The notes below the pieces were generated by a model that saw nothing but the letters and a program-made list of their open reading frames with translations, was not told the DNA's origin and ran no database searches. From JABDLO01 sp041749255 (GTDB taxonomy: Bacteria > Bacteroidota > Bacteroidia > Chitinophagales > Saprospiraceae), in contig JBGTBR010000001.1 in NCBI GenBank assembly GCA_041749255.1, positions 18,589 to 82,588 of the forward strand: DNA of 64,000 nt, in the 5' to 3' direction. Below, piece after piece: positions 17,049-26,000 of the stretch (position 1 is its first letter; each line of letters starts with the position of its first letter). The position numbers and the translations under genes are program-made.

Positions 17049-18104
17049 TTACTGCAATAGGTCTTTGGCAGCTTCGATATATGTATCAATGCCATTGATT
17101 TCATCGGTTAGGTCTAAATCCATTTTAATATTCGGCATGACCCCCAATTCTATATGCTCATCATCAAGTGATACGGTTTGTGATACCGACACACGGTATT
17201 GCCATCCATTAGGAAGTTCTCCAAACCCTGGAATGCCTCCCCCTCCACCGGTTTGGTCACCTAGTATTGTAACCTGAGGCAATGTAGACATCATCAAAGC
17301 AAAAAAAGTTCCGGCACTGAAAACCTTGCGATTTGTCAATAATACCACCTGCCCCTTATAGTTTCCATTTTCCCTTCCCGGAAATTGAATTACTTCCCAT
17401 TCTGTAAAATCATTGATATCGGGACCATTTTTAATTCTTTCCATTCCATAGGGTTGTTCTGTTTCTGAAAAAAGGGAGGCCAATCGTCTTGCATTTGCCA
17501 GGCTGCCCCCACCATTATCTCTAATATCCAGAATGACCCCCTTTGATACATTGGCAAATGCCAGTAAAACCTCAAGATGATTTTCCGTAACAGTGGAACC
17601 GAAAGCAGGGTAGTGAATGTAAAGAATGGAGTCTAAAAACTGATGCCTGAAAGGCCCGGTAATCCTAAAGTCCTTTCCCAGATAATTTCGTTCCATGACG
17701 TTGAAATTAAAATTAGGCGGATGATCCTGAAACCATTCCCAATTCCTGCTCCGATCAAAAAAAGAAGTGAGATTGACATGTCCGTCTTCGAGCTCAAAAA
17801 GCATTTCAGCCAGGATATCAAAAAGTTGCAGAGTTCCCGTCCTGTCATTTATTCTTGGGGCGTATCGTGACCATACTTCATCCCAATCAATATTTTTCAA
17901 CTCAAAATAGGAATACTTGATCCTTACATCTTCCCACAAGTGATTAAATATCACTATCGGGTTGTCATCCGGATTTTTTTCCAACAGATGCTTGTCGCAA
18001 GAAGTAAAACTTACTGAAGCAACAAATACAATGAGACCAATGTACCAAAACATGGGTTTCGAAAATCTTTTACACCAACTCATCGATTGTAATTTCATAT
18101 TCAT
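17049..18104 (-). CDS. S41-family peptidase lipoprotein
   Basis: A C-terminal-processing-protease-like enzyme of 351 residues, anchored as a lipoprotein: a basic start, a hydrophobic stretch and the lipobox SFTSC (C36). The N-terminal tri-helical part includes FELEDGHVNL, the core has GVILDIRDNGGGSLANA (189-205), and the catalytic serine is S263 in KVFSAGTFFA. The usual Lys four turns later is not obvious; the following block reads LGDQTGGGGG. A PDZ domain is reduced or absent. It would act in the periplasm or at the outer membrane, possibly in degrading short peptides. The upstream beta-barrel gene ends 1 base before its start, so the two are co-transcribed. Confidence 0.85.
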   Translation of the reverse strand: MNMKLQSMSWCKRFSKPMFWYIGLIVFVASVSFTSCDKHLLEKNPDDNPIVIFNHLWEDVRIKYSYFELKNIDWDEVWSRYAPRINDRTGTLQLFDILAEMLFELEDGHVNLTSFFDRSRNWEWFQDHPPNFNFNVMERNYLGKDFRITGPFRHQFLDSILYIHYPAFGSTVTENHLEVLLAFANVSKGVILDIRDNGGGSLANARRLASLFSETEQPYGMERIKNGPDINDFTEWEVIQFPGRENGNYKGQVVLLTNRKVFSAGTFFALMMSTLPQVTILGDQTGGGGGIPGFGELPNGWQYRVSVSQTVSLDDEHIELGVMPNIKMDLDLTDEINGIDTYIEAAKDLLQ

Positions 18105-18105
18105 T

Positions 18106-18918
18106 TTATCGGAGTTTGGTTAATACTTGAAAGTTAAAACAATGATTATTCAAGGCTACCGGTTGAGTTGTATTGAGTTTATAATACTCAAACTCATAAG
18201 ATAATCGCAACTTGTTGCCTGAAGGTAGAGTGTGCGTTAATTGTGTATTCAAACCAAAATTCCAGGCTTTACCAGGGTAAAATCCTTCCAATGACCTGAA
18301 AAATCCATCTAGAATTGATACATCTTCTGCTTGATATCCCGGTGGTATTGCAGAAATAAAAGAGGGCCTCAACATAAAACCTATCACCTGCCACTGGGAC
18401 GTCCCTTCCCAGCTAAAACGATGTTTACCTAGTTTAAAAGGAAACCTCAACATGGCTGCCGGGCCAAATGAAGTAAAGTATTCATAATGCTCGCTGAAAT
18501 TGGAAAATCCTCTGTTTATCCTGTACGTGTAATTATTCTGATTGGAAAATCCCCAGTACCATTTTTGATTTTCTTTTTGTCTCTTTTTATAGAAGGCATG
18601 AGTCACAACCCTGAACCGATGAAAGGTAAGTGAATTTCCTTCACCATTGTCATGGATTCCATTGGTATAAATAACATCGATTTTTTCAAAAAATCTACGG
18701 GAATCAATTTCAAGTCCTGCTATGCCGCCATAACTGATGCCTGAATATATAAGAGGTGACATTCTGCTATCTCTTTGAAAAACCTGCTCTAAGGTAGCTC
18801 CGAAATTAAAATAAATCCCGGTTTGTGCTTTTACTATAGTGGTATTCAATATGCCTGCAAATGAAAATAGAATCACATAAGGTAGTATTTCTTTGAATCT
18901 CATTTTTAGATAATGCAT
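18106..18918 (-). CDS. Outer-membrane beta-barrel protein
   Basis: A 270-residue exported protein of unknown function. The signal peptide ends near residue 32 (TIVKAQ), and the mature part is a series of amphipathic strands rich in Tyr, Phe, Trp and Gly (GISYGGIAGLEID, WYWGFSNQNNYTYRI, LRLSYEFEYYKLN). The last residues (CFNFQVLTKLR) do not end in the classical aromatic. A start at M6 (18903) would give a more typical signal peptide. It precedes the S41 lipoprotein gene by one base, so the two products probably work at the same membrane. A physical link is inference. Confidence 0.7.
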   Translation of the reverse strand: MHYLKMRFKEILPYVILFSFAGILNTTIVKAQTGIYFNFGATLEQVFQRDSRMSPLIYSGISYGGIAGLEIDSRRFFEKIDVIYTNGIHDNGEGNSLTFHRFRVVTHAFYKKRQKENQKWYWGFSNQNNYTYRINRGFSNFSEHYEYFTSFGPAAMLRFPFKLGKHRFSWEGTSQWQVIGFMLRPSFISAIPPGYQAEDVSILDGFFRSLEGFYPGKAWNFGLNTQLTHTLPSGNKLRLSYEFEYYKLNTTQPVALNNHCFNFQVLTKLR

Positions 18919-19026
18919 AATCTAAAGTGGCTTTACATAGCAGCTCATATTACAAAACGTAAAAACCAACCAGATTTAGAATGAAACATGAATTTATTGT
19001 AAATAATGCTACTTCGGTTCATTATT

Positions 19027-20004
19027 TTATTCAGGATTCACCTTTTTCATTTTGTTTTCAGGCTCAAAATCCTTTTCTGTACTGGGATTTCGATAATATT
19101 TATATAAAACCGGTTTCACTTTATTTTTTACCTCACTGAGGGTAAAATAAGCCGAAGCATTTGCATTGAAAGCGATGGCTTCACCTTGTGGTTCTGGCTC
19201 GTAAGGAAGTATCTTGGGTTTGCGTGTCAATGTTTCTTCTATCAATTCTCCTGGTTCTCTTTTCCAGTAAAATACATTTTTATAATTTTTTATCAGGATT
19301 TCATATCCATCGGGTGAAATATCACCAGCAGTAGGCATCTTGATGGGTAATGTGCCTACACTATCCAGAACGGAAATTTTACCAGATACCAAGTTATCAT
19401 TTGAAACCTTATATATAATATTTCTTTTTTCTCTTTTAGAAACTATATACAAGTTTGATGTTTGCGGATCAAACATAAGCGTTTCAGAATCCCGTGGCCC
19501 ATTTGGGTATTTTAGTTCAAAAATATCAGGTATAACCGTGATTTTTATAGAATCAGGAGATGGTTCCTCTACGCGATATATATAGATTGACCTGTACACT
19601 CCATTATTATCGCCAAACTCTCCCACATAAATATGCGATTTTCCTGAAATGGAATCATATGAAATAGCTATATCTTCCCAGTCTCGGTTAGTGATATATT
19701 CTAATTTAATTGTGCCTAAATCATTACCCTTTTCATCCAATTTATAGATGATGGGTTTCCCACCGCTGTCATTGTGGGTATACAGTAAATTGGGGTATTG
19801 TATAGACACGGCTAACCCACTGGCTTCATCTATAGACTTGTTTTTCAGTTTCCCTCCTTTTACAGGTTCTCCAAATATCGAATCCACTTTTATATTGACC
19901 TCTTCTCCGGTTCGATTATTAAATTGTAAATTAAGGTCAGGTATGTGTTTAGTAATGACGAATGCCAGCAATATTATACCAATGAGAACAAGGAATATGC
20001 GCAT
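19027..20004 (-). CDS. Membrane-anchored or exported beta-propeller protein
   Basis: A 325-residue protein with one N-terminal hydrophobic segment (residues 3-18, FLVLIGIILLAFVITK) and no clear cleavage site, so it may be anchored in the inner membrane. The rest reads as a six-bladed-type beta-propeller: NLLYTHNDSGGKPIIYKLDE, NRDWEDIAISYD, SHIYVGEFGDNNG, PRDSETLMFDPQTSNLYIVS, EPQGEAIAFN. This pattern recurs in Bacteroidota proteins annotated as hypothetical; sugar- or phosphate-ester-related propellers look similar. The conserved acidic residues in WEDIA and DSETL could bind metal. The gene follows the NmrA-like SDR gene by 8 bases on the same strand, so they form a pair. Confidence 0.7.
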   Translation of the reverse strand: MRIFLVLIGIILLAFVITKHIPDLNLQFNNRTGEEVNIKVDSIFGEPVKGGKLKNKSIDEASGLAVSIQYPNLLYTHNDSGGKPIIYKLDEKGNDLGTIKLEYITNRDWEDIAISYDSISGKSHIYVGEFGDNNGVYRSIYIYRVEEPSPDSIKITVIPDIFELKYPNGPRDSETLMFDPQTSNLYIVSKREKRNIIYKVSNDNLVSGKISVLDSVGTLPIKMPTAGDISPDGYEILIKNYKNVFYWKREPGELIEETLTRKPKILPYEPEPQGEAIAFNANASAYFTLSEVKNKVKPVLYKYYRNPSTEKDFEPENKMKKVNPE

Positions 20005-20012
20005 ATTTGAGT

Positions 20013-20996
20013 TTATGATTGTGATAGTTTATTTTTAATGAATTCTTCACTTGAAGTAAGATTGATGCCAAACTCATCGGCAATATTTATTGCATCTGGA
20101 ACTACAGTCTCTACTTCTGTGCCTGCATAATTTAAGGCCATGATGTTAGCGGCTTGTTTATTGGACAGAGACAAAATACCAGACATGAGTTTAATAATTA
20201 AAGCTGGGGTAGATTTACCTATAAGGGATTTGTTAAAGGCTCTTTCGAAATGTTCTTTTACATCAAGTGGAGAAAGAGTCTGTGGCCCTCCTATAGTAAT
20301 GACCTTGTTGTATGCTTTTGGATTATTAATAGCATTGACATGAAATTGGGTTACATCTTCCACTGCTATAAATGATATTCTTTTATTGCCTTTGCCGATA
20401 TAATTAAACTTCCCTTTAACAGCTATGTCGTTTTTAATACCATTCAAATACTTCCTGGTAAATGGAAAATTTCTTTCCAGGGCATGGACTTCTGCACCAC
20501 GTAATACGATATCTGTACCCATAAAAGCAAAATATATATCCATGAAAGCAGCAGGTCGGAAGATGGTGTAATTAAGACCGGATTCTTTCAACCGGTTTTC
20601 GACTTGTCTCTTAATACTGGTTAGTGTTATCTTTTTGTCCAGGTTGCCAAATGAAATTGCAGAAGTGTATATAAATTGTTTGACTCCTTCATTTTTACAG
20701 GCCTCTATCAAAGAATAAAATCCTTCCAGATCTACTTTTTTAAATGTATCATTCTTTTGGACTGGAGCTGCCGTATTGGCACAACCTATGACTACATCTT
20801 TCCCTTTAACAGCTTCAACCAATGAATTGTAATCCGTAAGATCACCTTCCACAAGTGTAATGCCTTTTAACTTTTTCAATGCATCGATATTGGATGTAGC
20901 TCGATGCAAACCAAAAGTTTCATAACCTGCTTCAAGAGCTTTCTTAGCAATACTAAAGCCTAATTGGCCTGAAGCGGTAACGACTAAAACCTTCAT
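20013..20996 (-). CDS. Atypical SDR, NmrA/NAD(P)-binding family
   Basis: A 327-residue Rossmann protein. The nucleotide motif is TASGQLGFSIA (8-18) in place of GxxGxxG; LVEGDLTDYNSL and the IYTSAISFG strand follow. The usual YxxxK is not obvious (ITLTSIKRQVENRL at that place), which fits the NmrA-like atypical SDRs that sense or reduce with NADPH. NYTIFRPAAFMD is the typical C-terminal block of complex-I-subunit-like and NmrA proteins. The substrate is unknown. It is the first gene of the pair with the beta-propeller gene; 183 bases without an ORF separate it from the MscS gene upstream. Confidence 0.8.
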   Translation of the reverse strand: MKVLVVTASGQLGFSIAKKALEAGYETFGLHRATSNIDALKKLKGITLVEGDLTDYNSLVEAVKGKDVVIGCANTAAPVQKNDTFKKVDLEGFYSLIEACKNEGVKQFIYTSAISFGNLDKKITLTSIKRQVENRLKESGLNYTIFRPAAFMDIYFAFMGTDIVLRGAEVHALERNFPFTRKYLNGIKNDIAVKGKFNYIGKGNKRISFIAVEDVTQFHVNAINNPKAYNKVITIGGPQTLSPLDVKEHFERAFNKSLIGKSTPALIIKLMSGILSLSNKQAANIMALNYAGTEVETVVPDAINIADEFGINLTSSEEFIKNKLSQS

Positions 20997-21179
20997 AAAA
21001 TGTTCTTTTAACGGAACTTAAAAATTGATATAATTTCTATTCCAGATTATTATTGGAAATATTTTATTTTTTGACTTCAAATGAATGCTCAATATACCTG
21101 TTTTTTTGATGTTGACAAAACGATAGAATGTGTAGTCTTGTATATTTTATTCACAACATCAAAAAATATTTTCACCGGA

Positions 21180-21992
21180 TCATATTGTATGCAGATGTAC
21201 ATCCATCTGAGGAAAAGGAATACCTATACCATTTTCATCAAATGATTTTTTAACATGTTCGTGCATAAAAAAATGTACGGTCCAGAAATCTTCAGTTTTA
21301 CACCAGGGCCTGACCGCAAAATTGACAGAACTGTCTGCTAACTCCTTAACGAATATATCGACACCCAGTTCATGTAAAACTTGGGGACATTTTTCTGCTA
21401 CACTTTGAATAATTGCCCGTGCTTTATCTATATCATCATTGTAGCCAATGCCAAAAATTAAAGGAACCTTTCTCGTTTCATTATTTGTAAGGTTTTCAAG
21501 TGCAGTGGAAGTAATCATGCCATTGGGCAGGATAATGACTCTGTTGTCTAAGGTGGTCAGTTTAGTATTAAAAATTTGTATTTCATTCACTTTTCCGGTA
21601 TAACCATTAGAAACGATAACATCACCTACCCTAAATGGTTTCAGGAAGAGTATCAGGACTCCTGCTGCAAAATGACTTAGGTTTCCTTGCAGTGCCATAC
21701 CTACCGCAAAAGCTAAAGCACCAAAAATGGCAATAAAAGAAGTTACTTCAAAACCGAACATGCCGGCAGCACTCAAGAGAATCAAAATTTTAAGTCCAAT
21801 GCTGATAAACGAAGAAAGAAATGGGATCAATGTAGCGTCGACATTTCTCCTTTCCATCATTTTTCTCATTTTATTGGCAAGAATACCCGCTAACCAAAAT
21901 CCTAAAATCAAAGTAAGTAAAGCCCCTAGAATTTTGGGTGCATATTCCATAAGAAGAGTAAAGTAAAGATCGGATTCATTGAGAATATTCAT
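21180..21992 (-). CDS. Small mechanosensitive channel MscS
   Basis: Inner-membrane channel that opens on hypo-osmotic shock. At 270 residues it is the minimal MscS type: TM1 about 17-36, TM2 about 58-82, pore helix TM3 about 85-115 with the Gly/Ala-rich packing FGALAFAVGMALQGNLSHFAAG, then the beta domain (FRVGDVIVSNGYTGKVNEI, TLDNRVIILPNGMI) and the alpha/beta C-terminal domain. All landmarks are present. It is on its own strand run between two non-coding gaps. A 165-base MITE-like element lies 124 bases upstream of its start. Confidence 0.93.
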   Translation of the reverse strand: MNILNESDLYFTLLMEYAPKILGALLTLILGFWLAGILANKMRKMMERRNVDATLIPFLSSFISIGLKILILLSAAGMFGFEVTSFIAIFGALAFAVGMALQGNLSHFAAGVLILFLKPFRVGDVIVSNGYTGKVNEIQIFNTKLTTLDNRVIILPNGMITSTALENLTNNETRKVPLIFGIGYNDDIDKARAIIQSVAEKCPQVLHELGVDIFVKELADSSVNFAVRPWCKTEDFWTVHFFMHEHVKKSFDENGIGIPFPQMDVHLHTI

Positions 21993-22328
21993 GCGTAAAA
22001 GAGTTATGTGAATAATTTAATTTTTTTCAGTAGTTATAATCCTGTTTTAGATATTCTTACAATCCCTTTACAGAGCCAACTATAGATAGAAATGCTTTTT
22101 AAAACTTTAATCCAACTAGTGTCGTGTTATACATTCTAGCCTGCCCTTGTCTAGATCTTTTCCCACTTCTTTGCGAATAATAATCCTTACATTCCTCTGA
22201 AGGATGAGATGATTTTTTTTAATCAACATTCAGAAGGGATCTGCGAGCTAACTGACAGATTACAATTGAAACCACGCAAGTATTAGGGCAACAATCCCTT
22301 TCAGGTTGATGTTCAGTTTGGGGTAATA
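21993..22328. other. Intergenic region holding MITE-like copy 2
   Basis: The 336-base spacer between the protease gene (ending at 22329) and the MscS gene (starting at 21992) has no ORF of note. Half of it is the MITE-like element at 22116-22280. Confidence 0.6.
22116..22280. mobile_element. MITE-like element, copy 2 (inverted, diverged)
   Basis: This 165-base segment is homologous, in reverse orientation, to 4828-4997. Shared landmarks in order are CTAGTGTCGTGT at one end, the GGAAAAGA block, GTAAGGATT, a weak internal hairpin, an A8 run, TCTGNC-GTTA, and CTTG at the other end. The terminal repeat on the right is degraded (CCACGCAAG against GACACAACACAAG), which suggests an old, immobile copy. 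Confidence 0.55.
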
Positions 22329-23759
22329 TTAAAAGTCAAATGTATAGGTATATTCTCCTGGATAATTATCGTAAAACCCCTCAAGATCGATTTTTCCTTT
22401 GTGAGTATGAAGGAATTCGATTAACATATTGGAATCAATTAAATCTGTTCCGTTCAACTTTTGAATGATATATCCGGGTTCCATATTGGTCTGTCCGATA
22501 AGGCTATTTTTGTCAATACTAACTACATATACACCTCCTCCAAATTTGATTCGCTCTTCAGAATCGAGATCCCGAATTTCTACACCCAAATCCTGCAATA
22601 CCTTATCTTTTCTTATGGCAATCATATCATAGGTATTTCTTTGATTCCGCAGAGTTACCATTACCCTGTTAGATTGTTTTTTTCTGAAGAATGTAACGGC
22701 AATGTGGTCACCTGGTCTGTATCGTGCAAGCTGCTCCATAAACTCTGGCATACTATTTACAGGGAGGTCATTTAGGGAGAGGATGACATCACCGGATTTG
22801 AGCCCCGCATCATCAGCAGCTCCTCCTTTGTTTACTCTTTCAATCAATACTCCAAATGCATCCGAAAGACCCAGTTTATTCGCATCTTCATTTTTAAGAT
22901 TATTGATAGATACACCCATCCAACCTCGTTGTACAGTTCCATATTCTATAAGATCAGTAATTACTTTTCGGGTAAGATTAGAAGGGATGGCAAATGAAAA
23001 CCCTTCGTATTTTCCTGAGTAGGTCATAATGGCTGCAATAATCCCTACCACCTGACCCTGTGTATTTACTAATGCACCTCCGCTGTTGCCAGGATTTACG
23101 GCAGCATCTGTTTGTATAAACGATTCAATGCCAAAATCTTCCAATACATTAATATTTCTAGCCTTAGCACTGACAATACCTGCTGTAACGGTAGATTGAA
23201 GTCGGAATGGATTTCCTACAGCAAGAACCCATTCCCCAATCGCCAGTGAATCTGAATTGCCAAAAACCATATAAGGCAATGGGTCTGTGTCAATTTTTAC
23301 CACAGCAAGATCAGTACTCGGATCATCACCTATGAGCCTGGCCTTATACACTTTGTTATTGTTGAGCATCACTTCTATGGAAGTGGCATCTTTGATCACA
23401 TGATTATTGGTTACTATAAAGCCGTCAGGACTGATCAAAACACCGGATCCTGAGGAACTGGAAAAAGTATTGCGATAATTGTTTTCATTGACTTCTTTTA
23501 ATGATTTTATCGAAACTACTGCTTCTCTGCTCTTTTGAGCCGCTAATATAAAATCCGTAGGTGTTGAAGAAAGGAAAGTTCTTGACAGTTGGTCAGAAAG
23601 TAGAATATGATTTTCTGCGACTTTTTTGGCTTTAGATTCTTGCTCTAAATATACCCTCTCAATGGGATTCCAGTAGGAGTAATACACCCACATTCCCCCA
23701 ATGGCTCCAAAAAAGGCCAAAATGATGGTAAACAAATGTTTTTTAATCATATCCGTCAT
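22329..23759 (-). CDS. HtrA/Deg-family serine protease with PDZ domains
   Basis: Periplasmic quality-control protease of 476 residues, anchored by an N-terminal helix (about 8-28). The trypsin-like triad is complete: H120 in VTNNHVI, D150 in DPSTDLAVVKI and S226 in NPGNSGGALVN. A first PDZ domain follows (about 290-375, RGWMGVSINNL... AGLKSGDVILSLNDLPV), and a second one is shorter and diverged (about 390-476, GGGVYVVSIDKNSLIGQ). The protein starts at MTDMIKKH or at M4. In Bacteroidota such proteins handle misfolded envelope proteins under stress. The gene stands alone; upstream is the long repeat island. Confidence 0.93.
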   Translation of the reverse strand: MTDMIKKHLFTIILAFFGAIGGMWVYYSYWNPIERVYLEQESKAKKVAENHILLSDQLSRTFLSSTPTDFILAAQKSREAVVSIKSLKEVNENNYRNTFSSSSGSGVLISPDGFIVTNNHVIKDATSIEVMLNNNKVYKARLIGDDPSTDLAVVKIDTDPLPYMVFGNSDSLAIGEWVLAVGNPFRLQSTVTAGIVSAKARNINVLEDFGIESFIQTDAAVNPGNSGGALVNTQGQVVGIIAAIMTYSGKYEGFSFAIPSNLTRKVITDLIEYGTVQRGWMGVSINNLKNEDANKLGLSDAFGVLIERVNKGGAADDAGLKSGDVILSLNDLPVNSMPEFMEQLARYRPGDHIAVTFFRKKQSNRVMVTLRNQRNTYDMIAIRKDKVLQDLGVEIRDLDSEERIKFGGGVYVVSIDKNSLIGQTNMEPGYIIQKLNGTDLIDSNMLIEFLHTHKGKIDLEGFYDNYPGEYTYTFDF

Positions 23760-25052
23760 CTAATCTTCCAAATATAGCTATTTCAATATTACTCTCTACT
23801 AAAAATGAGCCAAATGTTTGAATACGAACGATAAAAGGAAATAATTAGGTATGGCAGCGATTAAAAGGTTTAAAGCCGTTGGCAGGTTTTCGCCTTCGGC
23901 AGGTCGAAAAGTCAGAAGGTCTGTAGGTCGGAAGGATGAGCGGTGAGCAGTGAACAGTGCACCTTCAACGTTATTTAGACATTAAGATACAGCTAACTGC
24001 AAATCACAGGATCCAACTGCTAAAAGCTATTTTACTACGAACTACGAGCTACCAGGTAAAATGAGGTTGAGGTTTATTGGCTACGAGCTAAGAGCTACGA
24101 GCTGTATTGGTCTAAAGGTCGAAAGTCTGAAAGTCTGAAGGTCGAAAGTCTGAAAGTCTAAAGGTCAGTAAGTCAAGAGTTAAGGTTAGAATGTGAGGAA
24201 GTGAGGAGGTGGGATGTCATTTGCTTCGCGTCATTTGGCTGCGCCGTCATTTGCTTCGCTGTCATTTTTGCTCTGCGAATTATTTTGTTATGAAGGGATC
24301 GTTTGCATACTGCCCACTGACTGCTACGAGCTGTATTGGTCTAAAGGTCGAAAGTCTGAAAGTCTGAAGGTCAGTAAGTCAAGAGTTAAGGTGAGAATGT
24401 GAGGAAGTGAGAAGGTGGGATGTCATCTGCTTCGCGTTATTTGGCTTCGCCGTCATTTGCGCTCCGCGCGTCATTTTGTTATGAAAGCATTAGTTTGCCT
24501 ATTTCCTATTGCCCACTACATACTGCTCAGTGAATAATACTATCAGCTATGAGCTAAAATAAGGCTGAGGTTTTTGCCTTCGGCAGGCTTATGTTAAGGC
24601 TTTCTGCGAAAATTAAAAAGCGAAAAGCTAAAAATTGTCAATGCCAAAAAGCTAACTGCTAATAGCTTGCTAAGAACTTTGAGCTACCAACAACCAGCAA
24701 TTTAGGTTGGAAATTGGAAAGTTAAAAGTAGAAAGTTTTTAGGGTTTGTGGCCGAATGGTATAGGGGGTTATATGAATAGCCTTGGGCTTTAGCCCGGGG
24801 ATTTAATTTTATCACTTATGATATGGGATTTAGCCCAATATTTTGGATGTAAGTTCAGCATGTAGAAAGTATATGGGGTTAATCGTGAAAAAAAGTGGAA
24901 AGTGGAAATTTAAAAGTCTACCTATAAACGACTCAACAATTCAACGATTCATCCTAAATACTCACTTAGATTACCTTTTTCAATTAGGATTTATAAATTA
25001 CGAATCAAACTCTAATATCAGAATAGGAGATTGTACTATCTTGCACACCATT
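23760..25052. repeat. Intergenic repeat island 1
   Basis: Almost 1.3 kb without a convincing gene. From about 23860 it is a mosaic of short modules: 'gctacgagct' units, tandem 'ggtcgaaagtctgaaagt' units, a 'gtgaggaagtgagg' stretch, 'cgcttcgcgtcattt' units and 'actgcccactgact' segments. A composite of about 200-229 bases is directly duplicated (24095-24323 and 24324 to about 24520); an inverted copy lies at about 60880-61110. CCTTGGGC..GCCCGGGG (24781-24800) and TGGG..CCCA (about 24824-24837) are palindromes like those in the other islands. Bases 24922-24944 match 62742-62764 exactly in reverse complement. The spurious open frame upstream of the SDR start (24843-25052) is made of this repeat DNA. 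Confidence 0.75.
24095..24520. repeat. Two direct copies of a composite module (~229-base period)
   Basis: Both copies begin CTACGAGCTGTATTGG and run in the same order: 'gtctgaaagt' tandem, 'agtaagtcaagagttaagg', 'gtgaggaagtgag', 'gggatgtcat', the 'gcttcgcgt' block, 'ttttgttatgaa', then a 'gcccact' end. The first copy has about 23 additional bases, one more tandem unit. The right boundary of copy 2 is approximate. Confidence 0.7.
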
Positions 25053-26000
25053 ATGAAAAAAGTACTCATTACAGGGGCTGCCGGATTTATTGGTTCTCAT
25101 CTTTGCGAGAGATTTGTGCAGGAAGGTTATCATGTTATAGGTATGGATAATCTGCTTACCGGTAGTCTTGACAATATTGGTCATCTTTTCCCATTAAAGC
25201 AATTTGAATATTACCATTGTGATGTATCGAAATTTGTACACGTTCCCGGTCACCTGGATTACATACTTCATTTTGCATCTCCGGCTAGCCCAATTGATTA
25301 CCTTAAAATGCCGATTCAGACATTGAAGGTTGGCTCCCTTGGAACGCACAATTTACTGGGTCTGGCAAAAGAGAAGAAATCCAGGATTCTTATAGCTTCT
25401 ACCTCCGAAGTATATGGAGATCCATTGGAGCACCCACAGAAAGAAACCTATTGGGGGAATGTAAACCCTATAGGGCCGCGAGGTGTGTACGATGAGGCAA
25501 AGAGATTTCAGGAAGCGATTACCATGGCTTACCATAACTACCATGGCCTCGAAGTGAGGATAGTCAGAATCTTTAACACATATGGTCCCAGAATGCGAAT
25601 CAATGACGGAAGAGTCATTCCCGCATTTTTCTCACAGGCAATCAGAGGGGAAGGATTGACCATCTTTGGAGATGGATCCCAAACCAGATCTTTCTGTTAT
25701 ATCGATGATATGGTTGAAGGCATTTATCGACTATTATTAAGTGATTATCATTTGCCGGTGAATCTGGGCAATCCTTCAGAGGTCACAATAAGAGAATTTG
25801 CTGAGGAAGTTTTACAATTGGTGGGAAATCCAAAAGCGCACATATCTTACAGACCCTTACCAGTAGACGATCCTCAGCAGCGACAACCTGATATTTCACT
25901 GGCTAAAGAGCTCCTTGATTGGCAACCTAAGATCAGTCGAAAAGAAGGAATGAAAAAGGTATATGAATACTTTGCATCAGTTGTAAAACCAACACATTAA
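25053..26000 (+). CDS. UDP-glucuronate decarboxylase-like NAD-dependent SDR
   Basis: A 315-residue extended SDR, probably making UDP-xylose from UDP-glucuronate for surface glycans. The NAD motif is TGAAGFIGSH (7-16). The active site has T117/S118/E119 in STSEVYGD and the pair Y146-xxx-K150 in GVYDEAKR, and the sugar-nucleotide part has NTYGPRM and the QTRSFCYIDD block, as in UXS proteins. I start it at the ATG at 25053; the frame extends upstream to 24843 but those codons are repeat-island DNA with no SDR similarity. dTDP-glucose dehydratase-type specificity cannot be fully excluded. No other glycan genes are adjacent. Its stop overlaps that of pgk by 4 bases (convergent). Confidence 0.88.
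   Translation: MKKVLITGAAGFIGSHLCERFVQEGYHVIGMDNLLTGSLDNIGHLFPLKQFEYYHCDVSKFVHVPGHLDYILHFASPASPIDYLKMPIQTLKVGSLGTHNLLGLAKEKKSRILIASTSEVYGDPLEHPQKETYWGNVNPIGPRGVYDEAKRFQEAITMAYHNYHGLEVRIVRIFNTYGPRMRINDGRVIPAFFSQAIRGEGLTIFGDGSQTRSFCYIDDMVEGIYRLLLSDYHLPVNLGNPSEVTIREFAEEVLQLVGNPKAHISYRPLPVDDPQQRQPDISLAKELLDWQPKISRKEGMKKVYEYFASVVKPTH

Noticed and set aside
24214..24402. 62-codon frame in repeat island 1
   Set aside because: Translation of tandem repeat text (SFASRHLAAPSFASLSF); repeats in all frames, so not a gene.
24843..25052. 70-codon upstream extension of the UDP-glucuronate decarboxylase-like gene
   Set aside because: It is in frame but consists of repeat-island DNA with no SDR similarity; the ATG at 25053 begins exactly at the conserved MKKVLITGAAGFIG start.
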